Below, in pieces: positions 47,997 through 58,132 of a stretch of DNA of 64,000 bases. The notes beneath the pieces are model-generated. The model searched no databases and was not told the origin of the DNA. It worked only from the letters and a program-made list of their open reading frames with translations. The position numbers and the translations under genes are program-made. Source of the DNA: RH-AL1 sp965214415 (GTDB taxonomy: Bacteria; Pseudomonadota; Alphaproteobacteria; Rhizobiales; Beijerinckiaceae); contig CBDCBQ010000003.1 of NCBI GenBank assembly GCA_965214415.1, positions 3,100,001 through 3,164,000 on the forward strand, given 5' to 3'. How positions within the stretch are numbered: position 1 is the first letter of the stretch; each line of letters starts with the position of its first letter.

Positions 47997-48268
47997 CGTG
48001 ACGGCACCCCTGGTCGATCGCCCCCACGGCATAAGCTTGCGCGAATCCGCCGCTTTCAAGGCTCTGCGCATTGGACACCCTTGGTTAACCGATCGCCAAG
48101 GTTTGCACCCGAAATGGTTAACAAGAGGGTTACGCGCGATCCGGGTGCGACTTTGCCTTTGCGCACGCCTCCTGTAATCGAGGCGCGCATGAGCCTGTCT
48201 TCATCTTCCCGCCGATACGGCGCGGTCGCCGCGACCGCCTTGTCGCCCTTCGCGTCGTGGGGTCCGGC
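47997..48268. other. Divergent intergenic region before hpnC
   Basis: About 272 bp between the minus-strand DUF3108 gene and hpnC. It must contain the hopanoid operon promoter. No gene supported. Confidence 0.45.
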
Positions 48269-49132
48269 ATGAGCGTCGAGGTCGCCGCCAGCAAGGACGA
48301 CAAGGGCGAGAACTTCCCCGTCGCCTCGATCCTGATCGCGCACCAGCATCGAGCGACGGTGCTCGCCTTCTACACGTTCGCCCGCGCGGCCGACGATATC
48401 GCCGACAGCCCCACCTTGCCGCCCGACGAGAAGATCCGTCGGCTGGATCTGTTCGAGGCGACACTGCTGGGGCAGAGCGACGCCGCCGCCTCGGCCCTGC
48501 CGTTGCGCGCGGCCCTCGCGAAGACCGGGCTGACGCCGCGCCACGCGCAGGATCTGCTGGTCGCGTTCCGGATGGACGCGACGAAACTGCGCTACGCCGA
48601 CTTCGGCGAGCTGATGCACTATTGCCGCTACTCGGCCGCGCCGGTCGGCCGCTTCGTGCTGGCCGCGCATGGCGAGTCGGAGACGACCTGGCCCGCCAAC
48701 GATGCGCTTTGCTCGGCCTTGCAGATCATCAATCACGTCCAGGATTGCGGGAAGGATTTCCGCGCGATCGACCGGGTCTACGTGCCGCGGGACATGCTGG
48801 CCGCGCATGGCGCCAGCACGGGCGACCTCGGCGCCGCCGCGGCGACGCCGGCGCTGCGGGCGTGCCTGCATGATCTGGCGACACGCAACGCCGCGCTCGT
48901 CGCGGAGGGCGCGACCTTGTCGCCGCAGGTCCGCGACTGGCGCCTGCGGCTCGAGACCGCGATCATCGCGCGGCTCGCCGGCAAGCTGAACGGGTGGCTC
49001 GAGCGGCGCGACCCTCTGAGCGAGCCCGTGCATCTCTCGAAAACGGGAGCGCTGTGGCAGGCCGTGCTCGGCGCCGCCGGCAGCCTCGCGACGCCGCAGG
49101 CGACCCCTCGGGCGAGCCTCGATCGCGCATGA
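48269..49132 (+). CDS. hpnC: Hopanoid squalene-synthesis protein HpnC
   Basis: A 287-residue member of the squalene/phytoene synthase family. Acidic motifs ARAADDIADS and NHVQDCGKD bind Mg-diphosphate. HpnC acts with HpnD and HpnE to turn farnesyl diphosphate into squalene: HpnD makes presqualene diphosphate and HpnC converts it to hydroxysqualene. It heads hpnC-hpnD-hpnE-shc-hpnG; its stop overlaps the hpnD start (ATGA). Confidence 0.95.
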   Translation: MSVEVAASKDDKGENFPVASILIAHQHRATVLAFYTFARAADDIADSPTLPPDEKIRRLDLFEATLLGQSDAAASALPLRAALAKTGLTPRHAQDLLVAFRMDATKLRYADFGELMHYCRYSAAPVGRFVLAAHGESETTWPANDALCSALQIINHVQDCGKDFRAIDRVYVPRDMLAAHGASTGDLGAAAATPALRACLHDLATRNAALVAEGATLSPQVRDWRLRLETAIIARLAGKLNGWLERRDPLSEPVHLSKTGALWQAVLGAAGSLATPQATPRASLDRA

Positions 49133-49974
49133 GCGAGACCCTCGAGACGCAGACCACGCCCGACGCCAGCGTCGGACATGCGCGCAAGAGCTCGTTCTAT
49201 CTCGCGATGCGCATCCTGCCGCGCCAGAAGCGGGAGGCGATGTACGAGGTCTACGCCTTCTGCCGCCACGTCGACGATATCGCCGACGACGGTGGCCCGC
49301 GCGCCACCCGCCGCGCCGGCTTGCAGCGCTGGCGCACCGACATCGACGCGATCTACCAGGATCGGCCGCGCGAAAGCCTGCTTGGGCTCGCCACCGCCGT
49401 CCGCGGGTTCGGCCTGCGACCGCAGGACTTCCATGCCGTGATCGACGGCATGGAGATGGACATCGCCGAGGACATCAGGGCGCCTGACTGGGCGACGCTC
49501 GAGCTCTATTGCGATCGCGTCGCCAGTGCCGTCGGCCGCCTCTCGGTCCGCATCTTCGGGACGCCGGCCAAGGAGCGCGATCAGCTCGCCGATCATCTCG
49601 GCAAGGCGCTACAGCTGACCAACATCCTGCGCGACATCGACGAGGACGCCGAGATCGGCCGCCTCTACCTGCCGAAGGAGGCGCTGCTCGGCGCTGGCAT
49701 CATGTCGCGGGACCCTCTGGCCGTGGCCGCCGATCCGCGCCTGCCCGCGGCCTGCGTGCCCGTCGTCGCCCGGGCGCGCGAGCACTTCGCCGCCGCCCGC
49801 GCGATCATGAAGCGCTGCCCTCGCACCACCGTGCGCGCCGCCCGCGTGATGGACGAGGCCTATGGCGAGATCTTCGAGCGGACCGTCAAGCGCGGCTTCG
49901 ACTTGCCGCGCGAGCGGCTCAAGGTCTCGAAGGGCCGGTTCCTGCTCTCGCTGCTGCGTCACGGGCTGCTCTAG
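49129..49974 (+). CDS. hpnD: Presqualene diphosphate synthase HpnD
   Basis: A 281-residue prenyltransferase. RHVDDIADD and NILRDIDEDAE are the two aspartate-rich motifs; YLAMRILPRQKREAMYEVYAF is typical of HpnD. It joins two farnesyl diphosphates to presqualene diphosphate. Start ATG 49129 overlaps hpnC; hpnE starts directly at the base after its stop. Confidence 0.96.
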   Translation: MSETLETQTTPDASVGHARKSSFYLAMRILPRQKREAMYEVYAFCRHVDDIADDGGPRATRRAGLQRWRTDIDAIYQDRPRESLLGLATAVRGFGLRPQDFHAVIDGMEMDIAEDIRAPDWATLELYCDRVASAVGRLSVRIFGTPAKERDQLADHLGKALQLTNILRDIDEDAEIGRLYLPKEALLGAGIMSRDPLAVAADPRLPAACVPVVARAREHFAAARAIMKRCPRTTVRAARVMDEAYGEIFERTVKRGFDLPRERLKVSKGRFLLSLLRHGLL

Positions 49975-51240
49975 ATGACGGTGCACGTCATCGGCGCGGG
50001 CCTCGCGGGGCTTGCCGCCGCCGTATCCGCGACCGGGCGCGGCCAAGATGTCGTCGTGCACGAGGGCGCGCGTCAGGCGGGCGGGCGCTGCCGTTCATAC
50101 CATGACGCGACGCTCGACATGATGATCGACAACGGCAACCACCTGCTTTTGTCGGGCAACGCCGAGGCGCGCGCCTTCTGCCGCACGGTCGGCAGCGAGG
50201 ACCAGCTCGAAGGGCCGCCCGAGGCCGCCTTCCCGTTCGTCGATCTGGCGACCGGCGCCACCTGGACGCTGCGGCCCAACGCGGGGCGGCTGCCGTGGTG
50301 GATCTTCGCCAAGCACCGCCGCGTCCCCGGCACGCGGGCGACCGACTATCTCGCGCTCGGCAAGCTGCTGCGGGCCGGCAAGTCGGCGACGATCGGCGCG
50401 ACGATGGCCTGCGAGGGCGACCTCTACCACAAGCTCTGGCAGCCGCTGCTGCTGGCCGCGCTCAACACCGACCCGCCCGAAAGCTCGGCCGCGCTTGCCG
50501 GTGCGATCATCCGCGAAACCCTGGCCAAGGGCGGCGCCGCCTGCCGCCCGCTCGTCGCCGCGCACGGGCTCGCCGCCGCCTTCGTCGATCCGGCGCTTGC
50601 CTGGCTGGCGGCGAAGGGCGCGCGGGTGCGCACCGACGCGCCCCTGCGCGGCTTGACGCTCGCGGACGACCGCGTCGCCGCCCTCGACTTCGGCGACGAG
50701 ACGATCCCGCTGTCGCCCGACGACAGCGTCATCCTGGCCGTCCCGGCGCCGGCGGCGACAAGCCTCCTGCCGGGGCTCGACGGCCCCAAGAGCTTCCGCT
50801 CGATCGTCAACGCGCATTTCAAGCGGGTCCCGCCGAAGAGCCTGCCGCCGATCCTCGGGCTGGTGAATGGGACGGTCGAGTGGATCTTCGCCTTCGAGGA
50901 TCGCATCTCGATCACCATCAGCGGCGCCGACCGCCTCCTCGACGTGCCCCGCGAAACGCTGGTCGAGACGCTCTGGTCCGACGTCCAACGAGCCTCGGGG
51001 ATTGCCGATCCGCTGCCGCCGTGGCAGATCATCCGCGAGAAACGCGCGACCTTCGCCGCCACGCCGGCCGAGGATGCCCGGCGTCCGGGCACGCGCACGC
51101 GCCTCTGCAACCTCCTGCTCGCGGGCGACTGGACGGCGACGGGCCTGCCCGCCACGATCGAGGGGTCCGTTCGATCGGGCAACCGGGCCGCCGCTTGTCT
51201 CCCTGGAGCGGCCGCTGCCGGCGCGAACGGTCAATATTGA
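49975..51240 (+). CDS. hpnE: Hydroxysqualene dehydroxylase HpnE
   Basis: A 421-residue FAD-dependent amine-oxidase-like desaturase. VIGAGLAGLAAAVSATGRG is the FAD-binding GxGxxG, with GGRCRSY close behind, and the C-terminal LAGDWTATGLPATIEGSVRSG is the second FAD contact. HpnE reduces hydroxysqualene to squalene, the last step before cyclisation. Confidence 0.95.
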   Translation: MTVHVIGAGLAGLAAAVSATGRGQDVVVHEGARQAGGRCRSYHDATLDMMIDNGNHLLLSGNAEARAFCRTVGSEDQLEGPPEAAFPFVDLATGATWTLRPNAGRLPWWIFAKHRRVPGTRATDYLALGKLLRAGKSATIGATMACEGDLYHKLWQPLLLAALNTDPPESSAALAGAIIRETLAKGGAACRPLVAAHGLAAAFVDPALAWLAAKGARVRTDAPLRGLTLADDRVAALDFGDETIPLSPDDSVILAVPAPAATSLLPGLDGPKSFRSIVNAHFKRVPPKSLPPILGLVNGTVEWIFAFEDRISITISGADRLLDVPRETLVETLWSDVQRASGIADPLPPWQIIREKRATFAATPAEDARRPGTRTRLCNLLLAGDWTATGLPATIEGSVRSGNRAAACLPGAAAAGANGQY

Positions 51241-51374
51241 GGCATTTGCGCAACGTCTTGTGGCCACGAGGGCCAGGCGGGCGCCGGTCTCTTCGCATTG
51301 CAGCGAACACGCTGTACAGGTTTTGCTAGCTGAGCCGTGTCGGGCGCTCCTTTGCCCGAGATGACGCATTCGAG

Positions 51375-53366
51375 GTGTACGACGTGTTCCAATCCGATCT
51401 CCGCGACGCGCCGCCGCCCGTGTTCGGGGTCGACGGCATCGATCACGCGATCGCCCGAGCCGAGTCCGCCCTTCTCGCCACGCAGCGTCCCGACGGCCAT
51501 TTCGTGTTCGAACTCGAGGCGGACGTCTCGATCCCGTCCGAATACGTCCTCTTCAAGCATTTTCGTGGCGCGCCGATCCGCTACGGCATCGGCCAGAAGT
51601 TCGCCCGCTACCTCCGCAAGCACCAGACCGCGGGCGGCGGCTGGCCGCTGTTCGAGGACGGCGGCTTCAACATGTCGTCGAGCGTGAAGGCCTATTACGC
51701 GCTGAAGCTGCTCGGCGACGCGGTCGACGCGCCGCACATGGTGCGCGCTCGCACCGCGATCCTCAAGCATGGCGGCGCCTCGCAGGCCAACGTCTTCACC
51801 CGCGCGCTGCTCGCGCTGTTCGGCGAAGTGCCGTGGTCGGCGGTTCCGGTGATGCCGGTCGAGATCATGCACCTGCCGCGCTGGTTCCCCTTCCACATGG
51901 AGAAGGTGAGCTACTGGGCGCGCACGGTGCTGGCGCCGATGATGGTCGTCAACGCGCTCCGCCCGACCGCGAAGAACCCCAACGATGTCCACATCCGCGA
52001 GCTGTTCACGACGCCGCCGGAGGCGATCACGCGATGGGCTGGGGGCGCCGGCAAGTCGGCGACCTGGACCAAGATCTTCACGGCGGTCGACAAGGTTCTG
52101 CGTCGTGTCGAGCCGCATTTCCCTAAGGGGCCGCGCCAACGCGCGATGGCCAAGGCCGAAGCCTGGACGACGGCGCGGCTGAACGGCCAGGATGGTCTCG
52201 GCGCCATCTACCCGGCGATGGCCTATTCGGCGATGATGTACGAGGCGCTCGGCTGCGCGCCCGACGATCCGCGCCTGCTGCAGGCGCTCGACGCCATCGA
52301 GCGGCTCGTCGTCGAGTACGACGATTACGCCTACCTGCAGCCGTGCGTCTCGCCGGTATGGGACACCTCGCTCGCGGCGCACGCGCTGATGGAATCCGGG
52401 CACGACCGCAATGCCGAGCCGGTGAAGGCCGCGCTCGACTGGCTGGTGCCGCGACAGGAGCTCGAGATCAAGGGCGACTGGGCGGCCCGCAAGCCGGACG
52501 TGCGGCCGGGCGGCTGGGCATTCCAATACAACAATGCCTACTACCCCGATCTCGACGACACGGCCGTCGTGGTCATGGCGATGGACCGCGCGCAGAAGCA
52601 CATGATGGCGGCGATCCCCGGCCGTTACGACGCCGCGATGGCGCGGGCGCGCGAATGGGTCGAGGGGCTGCAGAGCCGCAATGGCGCCTGGGGCGCGTTC
52701 GATGCCGATAACGACTACGAGTATCTGAACAACATCCCGTTCGCCGACCACGGCGCCCTGCTCGACCCGCCGACGGCGGACGTCACCGCGCGCTGCATCT
52801 CGATGCTCGCGCAGATGGGCGAGACGCAGGAGACGTCCGAGATCATGAAGCGCGCCGTCGACTATCTCGTGCTCACGCAGGAGAAAGACGGCAGCTGGTT
52901 CGGCCGCTGGGGCATGAACTACATCTACGGGACCTGGTCGGTGCTCTGCGCGCTCAACATCGCCAAGCTCGATCCGACCTCAACGACGGTGCGGCGCGCC
53001 GTTGCCTTTCTCAAGATCAACCAGAACGACGACGGCGGCTGGGGCGAGGGCGCCGAGACCTACGAGCGCGAGTACGACGGCTACCAGCAGGCGGTCTCGA
53101 CCGCGTCGCAGACCTCCTGGGCGCTGATCGCGCTGATGGCGGCCGGCGAGGTCGGTGACCCGACCGTGTCGCGCGGCATCGACTATCTGAAGGAGACGCA
53201 GGGCGAGGACGGCCTCTGGACCGAGGCGCGCTTCACCGCGACCGGCTTCCCGAAGGTCTTCTACCTACGCTACCACGGCTACGCGAAGTACTTCCCGCTC
53301 TGGACGCTGGCGCGTTTCCGCAACCTGACCCGCAGCAACCACCGCGAAGTTTTGGCTGGCATGTGA
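51375..53366 (+). CDS. shc: Squalene-hopene cyclase
   Basis: A 663-residue terpene cyclase that folds squalene into hopene at the membrane. The protonating motif DLDDT has D392, D394 and D395. Repeated QW motifs (QEKDGSWFGRW, QNDDGGWGE, QGEDGLWTE) and the C-terminal YHGYAKYFPLWTLARF are typical. The GTG start at 51375 is a choice between nearby GTG codons. The downstream hpnG start overlaps its stop. Confidence 0.97.
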   Translation: MYDVFQSDLRDAPPPVFGVDGIDHAIARAESALLATQRPDGHFVFELEADVSIPSEYVLFKHFRGAPIRYGIGQKFARYLRKHQTAGGGWPLFEDGGFNMSSSVKAYYALKLLGDAVDAPHMVRARTAILKHGGASQANVFTRALLALFGEVPWSAVPVMPVEIMHLPRWFPFHMEKVSYWARTVLAPMMVVNALRPTAKNPNDVHIRELFTTPPEAITRWAGGAGKSATWTKIFTAVDKVLRRVEPHFPKGPRQRAMAKAEAWTTARLNGQDGLGAIYPAMAYSAMMYEALGCAPDDPRLLQALDAIERLVVEYDDYAYLQPCVSPVWDTSLAAHALMESGHDRNAEPVKAALDWLVPRQELEIKGDWAARKPDVRPGGWAFQYNNAYYPDLDDTAVVVMAMDRAQKHMMAAIPGRYDAAMARAREWVEGLQSRNGAWGAFDADNDYEYLNNIPFADHGALLDPPTADVTARCISMLAQMGETQETSEIMKRAVDYLVLTQEKDGSWFGRWGMNYIYGTWSVLCALNIAKLDPTSTTVRRAVAFLKINQNDDGGWGEGAETYEREYDGYQQAVSTASQTSWALIALMAAGEVGDPTVSRGIDYLKETQGEDGLWTEARFTATGFPKVFYLRYHGYAKYFPLWTLARFRNLTRSNHREVLAGM

Positions 53367-54028
53367 GCCTGCTGATCGTCGTCTGCGGCCTCGCCGCGGA
53401 AGCGAAGATCGCGGCCGGCTTCGGCAACACGGTAATCGCCGGCGGTGGGGATATCCGTGGGCTCGAGGCGGCGCTGGCGGATGCGGCGCCGGGGGCGCTC
53501 GGCCTGCTCAGCTTCGGCGTCGCCGGTGGCCTCGCCACCGATCTCAGGTCCGGCGATTTGCGGGTGGCCAGCTCCGTGGTCACGCCCGGCGGCCATCCTC
53601 TGGCGTCGGACCCGGCCTGGACCACCGCCCTCGCCGGCAAGCTCGGCGTCGCGTCCGCGCCGTTCGCGGGCGTCGATGCACCTCTTGCGGACGTGGCCGG
53701 CAAGGCCGCGCTGCACAGGGACACAGGAGCAGCCATTGTCGACATGGAGACGCATCTCGTGGCTCGGGCGGCCGCGCGCCATGGCGTGCGATGGGCGGCG
53801 ATCCGCGTGATCACCGATCCGGCCGCTCGCGCGCTGCCGCATGCCGCGATCGTCGGCATGCGCGCGGATGGCCGCGTGGACCTTCCCGCCATCCTGGCGT
53901 CGCTGGCAAAGAACCCCGGTCAGCTGCCGGGGCTGATCCGCACGGGACTCGATGCCCGCGCGGCGTTCGCGGCGCTACTCCGCTGCCGTCAGATGCTGGG
54001 TCCCGGCTTCGCGCTGCTCGATCTCTGA
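53363..54028 (+). CDS. hpnG: Hopanoid-associated phosphorylase HpnG
   Basis: A 221-residue nucleoside-phosphorylase-like protein that releases adenine from adenosylhopane to give ribosylhopane phosphate. LLIVVCGLAAEAKI opens the fold; SFGVAGGL and IVDMETHLVARAA are phosphorylase motifs (the Met-Glu pair contacts ribose). GTG 53363 overlaps the shc stop. Its last 54 bases overlap the 3' end of hpnH on the other strand. Confidence 0.93.
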   Translation: MSLLIVVCGLAAEAKIAAGFGNTVIAGGGDIRGLEAALADAAPGALGLLSFGVAGGLATDLRSGDLRVASSVVTPGGHPLASDPAWTTALAGKLGVASAPFAGVDAPLADVAGKAALHRDTGAAIVDMETHLVARAAARHGVRWAAIRVITDPAARALPHAAIVGMRADGRVDLPAILASLAKNPGQLPGLIRTGLDARAAFAALLRCRQMLGPGFALLDL

Positions 54029-55162
54029 GAGCCGCGTCTGGACGTGGCGCGAGAAGACGAACTCGGCCGGCCGCTGCTTGGAGAGCGAGATCTCCGGCGA
54101 CATCTTGCCGGAGGTGCGGATGCCCCTCAGGGCCGGGCCGATCAGCTTCCAAGGCTTGCGGAATGAATCGGTGACGGCCGAGGCCTCGAACCCCGAGTGA
54201 ACCATGCAGTCGGCGCATTTCTCGTAATTGCCGGTGCCGTACTGGTCCCAGTTCGTATCGTCCATCAGCTCCTTGAAGGTCTTGGCATAGCCCTCGCCGA
54301 GCAGGTAGCAGGGCTTCTGCCAGCCGAACACCGTACGCGTCGGGTTGCCCCAGGGCGTGCAATGGTACGTCTGGTTGCCGGCCAGGAAGTCCATGAACAG
54401 GATCGACTGGAAGAACGGCCAGCGCTTGCCGCCGTCGCCTTTGGCCAGGATCGTGCGGAACAGCTCCTTGGTCTTGGTGCGATTGAGAAAGTGCTGCTGA
54501 TCCGGCGCGCGCTCGTAGGCGTAGCCGGGCGAGATCGTGATGCCGTCGATGCCCCAGGTCTTCGATTCATCGAGGAAGCGAGCGACGCTGTCAGGATCGG
54601 CATCGTTGAACAGCGTGCAATTGACCGAGACACGAAATCCCATGTCTCGCGCCTTCTTCAGCGCGGCGAGTGCCTTGTCGTAGACGCCCTGCTGACACAC
54701 GGACTTGTCGTGCATCGCCTTCTCGCCATCGAGATGGATCGACCAATTGAAGTATTTGCTCGGCTTGTACTTCGGCAGATGCCGCTCGAGCAGCAACGCA
54801 TTGGTACAGACGGTGACCCATTTCTTCTTGGCGATCGCGCCCTCGACGATCTGCGGCAGCTCCTTGTGCAGCAGCGGCTCGCCGCCGGCGACGACCACGA
54901 CGGGCGCGCCGCACTCGTCCATCGCGTGCAGGCAATCAGCCAGCGGCAGGCGCTCGTTGAGGATCTTGTCGGGATAGTCGATCTTGCCGCAGCCCGCGCA
55001 CGCCAGGTTGCACCGGAAGAGCGGCTCGAGCATCAGCACCAGCGGATATCGCTTATGCCGGGATAGCTCCTTGCGCGCCACGTAGGAGCCGACGGTCGCC
55101 ATCTGAAGAAGCGGAATACCCAACGAATTCAATCTCCGATACATCATGTCGATCGCAGGCAT
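53975..55162 (-). CDS. hpnH: Adenosyl-hopene transferase HpnH (radical SAM)
   Basis: A 395-residue radical SAM enzyme that adds the adenosyl side chain to hopene. The cluster motif is C51-x3-C55-x2-C58 in FRCNLACAGCGK. A conserved GGEPLLHKEL lies just after, with a C-terminal CADCMVHSGFE segment. An upstream ATG at 55162 is annotated; family members usually begin at GIPLLQMATVGSYV, so a TTG at 55120 may be the real start. It is divergent from hpnN and convergent with hpnG. Confidence 0.95.
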   Translation of the reverse strand: MPAIDMMYRRLNSLGIPLLQMATVGSYVARKELSRHKRYPLVLMLEPLFRCNLACAGCGKIDYPDKILNERLPLADCLHAMDECGAPVVVVAGGEPLLHKELPQIVEGAIAKKKWVTVCTNALLLERHLPKYKPSKYFNWSIHLDGEKAMHDKSVCQQGVYDKALAALKKARDMGFRVSVNCTLFNDADPDSVARFLDESKTWGIDGITISPGYAYERAPDQQHFLNRTKTKELFRTILAKGDGGKRWPFFQSILFMDFLAGNQTYHCTPWGNPTRTVFGWQKPCYLLGEGYAKTFKELMDDTNWDQYGTGNYEKCADCMVHSGFEASAVTDSFRKPWKLIGPALRGIRTSGKMSPEISLSKQRPAEFVFSRHVQTRLSEIEQREAGTQHLTAAE

Positions 55163-55449
55163 CGAACCACCGGCGGCGGACCGCCGACCGACTAGCGCGG
55201 TCGAGCGATAGAGCGCCAAGGTCGAACGCACCGTTTTCGACTACGAAGCCATGCCAAGTCCAGGCAACAAGGCTCGATTTCTGCTTGCCCGGCTGGCTGA
55301 TGGATGACATTGACAACATCAAAATACAAGGCTGGTGCAAGCTTCGGCTGTCTTAAGCCTCGGAGCTGCCGCATCCAGGCCACAGCGGTTCGCTTGTGGT
55401 GCGCAAGACGACGCATGACGCTCAGCAATCGCAACGGTGCACGTAACCT
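55163..55449. promoter_or_regulatory. Divergent promoter region hpnH/hpnN
   Basis: About 287 bp between the divergent hpnH and hpnN genes, which must contain both promoters. No strong sigma-70 match or palindrome stands out. No gene. Confidence 0.4.
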
Positions 55450-58125
55450 ATGACGACCTCGCACGAGCCCGCTATCGACGACGCCGGACAGCAGGTTTCG
55501 CATGGTCCCATCACCCGGGTGGTCGTCGCGATCGTGATGGCGTGCTCCCGATTGCGTTGGCCGGTGCTCATCGTCGCGGCGGTCCTCACGGTCGGCTGCG
55601 CCTGGTACGTCGCCAGCCGCTTCAACGATCCCAACGATTCCGCCATCAACACGAACACCGACGACTTCATCGCCGCCTCCGTGCCGTGGCGCCAGGACGA
55701 GATCGCCTACGCCAAGGCGTTCCCCAACCAGGACAACGACATCATCGTCGTGGTCGATGGCAAGACGCCGGAACTCGCCGAGAGCAGCGTCGACGCCCTG
55801 TACAAGAAGCTGCAAGGCCATCCGGAGGTGTTCCAATCGGCGGTTCGCCCGGACGGCGGGCCGTTCTTCGCCAAGAATGGTCTTCTGTTTCAATCGACGG
55901 AAGAGGTGCAGAATGCCGTCGGCGGCCTGACGAGGGCGCGCTCGGTGCTCGGCATCATTGCGTCCGATCCTTCACTGCGCGGCGTATTCGATGCCTTCGG
56001 TTTCATTCCGAAGGGCGTCACCAGCAAGCAGGGCACGTTCGACAAGTTCAAGGCGCCGATCGAGTCGATGAACGCTGCCCTGACGAATGTCCTGGCCGAC
56101 AAGCCGGCGTTCTTCTCCTGGCAGAACCTGCTCGCCAACGGCGACGCGCCCTCCGGTCGCCAGTTGCGCAAGTTCATCCAGGTCGCGCCGATCCTCGATT
56201 ACGCGGATATCCAGCCGGGCGCGAAACCCTCCGCCTTCATCCGCAAGGCGGCGGCCGAGCTCGGCCTCGACAAGGCGCACGGGGTCGAGGTTCGGATGAC
56301 CGGACAAGTGCCGATCTCCGACGCGGAATTCGCGACCGTTCTCGACGGCTTCGGGCTCAACGGCCTATTCATGATCGTCGCGGTGATCCTGATCGTCTAC
56401 GCCGCCGTCAAGTCGTTCAAGCTCGTCGGCGCGGTCTTTTTGACGGTGCTGATCGGCCTGGTCCTGACATTCGGCGTCGGCCTTCTGCTGGTGCACCAGC
56501 TCAACGTCCTGTCGATCGCCTTTGCCGTCCTGTTCGTCGGGATCGGCGTCGACTTCGGCATCCAGTTCAGCGTGCGCTTCAAGGCCGAGCGCTACGATCA
56601 CCCGACCTTCGACAGCGCGCTCTACATGGGCGCCTCCAAGGTCGGCCGCCCGCTGGCGCTGGCCGCGTTCGCCACGATGGCCGGCTTCTACGCCTTTCTG
56701 CCAACCGCCTACAAAGGCGTGGCGGATCTCGGCGAGATCGCCGGCACCGGCATGCTCATCGCCTTCCTGTGCTCGATCACCGTACTGCCGGCGATGCTGT
56801 CGCTGATCCAGCCGCCCGCCGAGCGCGAGCCGGTCGGCTACAAGTTTTTGGCGCCGGTCGACGATTTCATCGAGCGGCATCGCTACGTCATCGTGATCGG
56901 CACGCTGGCGGTCGCACTCGCCGGGACCCCGCTGCTGCGCGATCTGCGGTTCGACTTCAACCCGCTCAATCTCGACGATCAGAAAAGCGAGGCGATCTCG
57001 ACGCTGCTCGCCCTGATGAAGGACCCGAATACCGATACGCAGACGATCAACGTGTTGGAACCAAATCTCACAACGGCCGACTTCACGGCCTCCAAGCTGC
57101 GCGAGCTGCCCGACGTCGCCCGCGTGACCACGCTGACGAGCCTTGTCCCGACCGAGCAGGACGAGAAGCTCGCCCTGATTGCCCAGGCCGCGAAGGCGGT
57201 TGGGCCGGTCCTCGATCCGGCGGCGCCGCTCGACCCGCCGAGCGACGAGGACGTCGTCCAATCCATCAAGCGAACGGCGGCAGCCTTCTTGAGCGCCGCC
57301 GGCGACGACAAGAGCGAGGGCGCCGACGCGGCGCGACGGTTCGCCAAACTCGCCGACGAACTCGCCGCGGCACCGCCCGCCGCCCGCCAGCGCGCGGCCG
57401 ATGCTCTCGTGCCACCGCTGCGGACGACGCTGACGACGCTGCGCGATTCGCTCGAAGCCTCCAAGGTCTCGATCGACACGATCCCGACCGCCTTGAAGGA
57501 CCTGTTCATCTCAAAAGTGTCCGGTCAGGCGCGCGTCGAGGCGGCGCCGAAAGGCGATCCCAACGACAACGCCAACATGATCAAGTTCGCCGAGGAGATC
57601 AAAAGGATCGCCCCGCACGCGAGCGGCCAGCCGGTGTCGATCCAGGAGGCTGGCAAGACGGTGAAGCTCGCCTTCATCGAGGCCGGCGTGATCGCGCTGG
57701 CGTCGATCTTCGTGATTCTGTGGATCGTGCTGCGGCGGGTCGGGGACGTGCTGCTCACGCTGGTGCCGCTGCTGCTCGCGGGCGCGGTGACCCTCGAGAT
57801 CACCGTGCTGATCGGCATGCCGCTCAACTTCGCCAATATCATCGCGCTGCCGCTGCTGCTGGGGCTGGGCGTCGCCTTCAAGATCTACTTCGTGATGGCC
57901 TGGCGCGCGGGCACGAAGAAGCTGCTCCAGTCAAGCCTGACGCGCGCCGTGTTCTGGAGCGCGCTGACGACGGCCACGGCCTTCGGCAGCCTGTGGGCTT
58001 CCAAGCATCCCGGCACGTCGAGCATGGGCAAGCTGATGGCACTCTCCCTGCTGTGCACGCTCGCCGCCGCGATCCTGTTCCAGCCTGCCCTGATGGGCCC
58101 GCCGCGCAAGACCGAGCTCCATTAG
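55450..58125 (+). CDS. hpnN: Hopanoid-associated RND transporter HpnN
   Basis: An 891-residue MMPL-type transporter that carries hopanoids to the outer membrane. An N-terminal helix (LRWPVLIVAAVLTVGCAWYV) and periplasmic loop precede a five-helix bundle (about 300-450: IVAVILIVYAAV, FGVGLLLVHQLNVLSIAFAVLFVGIGVDFGIQFSVRF). A second helix, loop and bundle follow (about 750-885). Two such halves are the RND/MMPL pattern. Confidence 0.95.
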   Translation: MTTSHEPAIDDAGQQVSHGPITRVVVAIVMACSRLRWPVLIVAAVLTVGCAWYVASRFNDPNDSAINTNTDDFIAASVPWRQDEIAYAKAFPNQDNDIIVVVDGKTPELAESSVDALYKKLQGHPEVFQSAVRPDGGPFFAKNGLLFQSTEEVQNAVGGLTRARSVLGIIASDPSLRGVFDAFGFIPKGVTSKQGTFDKFKAPIESMNAALTNVLADKPAFFSWQNLLANGDAPSGRQLRKFIQVAPILDYADIQPGAKPSAFIRKAAAELGLDKAHGVEVRMTGQVPISDAEFATVLDGFGLNGLFMIVAVILIVYAAVKSFKLVGAVFLTVLIGLVLTFGVGLLLVHQLNVLSIAFAVLFVGIGVDFGIQFSVRFKAERYDHPTFDSALYMGASKVGRPLALAAFATMAGFYAFLPTAYKGVADLGEIAGTGMLIAFLCSITVLPAMLSLIQPPAEREPVGYKFLAPVDDFIERHRYVIVIGTLAVALAGTPLLRDLRFDFNPLNLDDQKSEAISTLLALMKDPNTDTQTINVLEPNLTTADFTASKLRELPDVARVTTLTSLVPTEQDEKLALIAQAAKAVGPVLDPAAPLDPPSDEDVVQSIKRTAAAFLSAAGDDKSEGADAARRFAKLADELAAAPPAARQRAADALVPPLRTTLTTLRDSLEASKVSIDTIPTALKDLFISKVSGQARVEAAPKGDPNDNANMIKFAEEIKRIAPHASGQPVSIQEAGKTVKLAFIEAGVIALASIFVILWIVLRRVGDVLLTLVPLLLAGAVTLEITVLIGMPLNFANIIALPLLLGLGVAFKIYFVMAWRAGTKKLLQSSLTRAVFWSALTTATAFGSLWASKHPGTSSMGKLMALSLLCTLAAAILFQPALMGPPRKTELH

Positions 58126-58132
58126 GGCGGGT

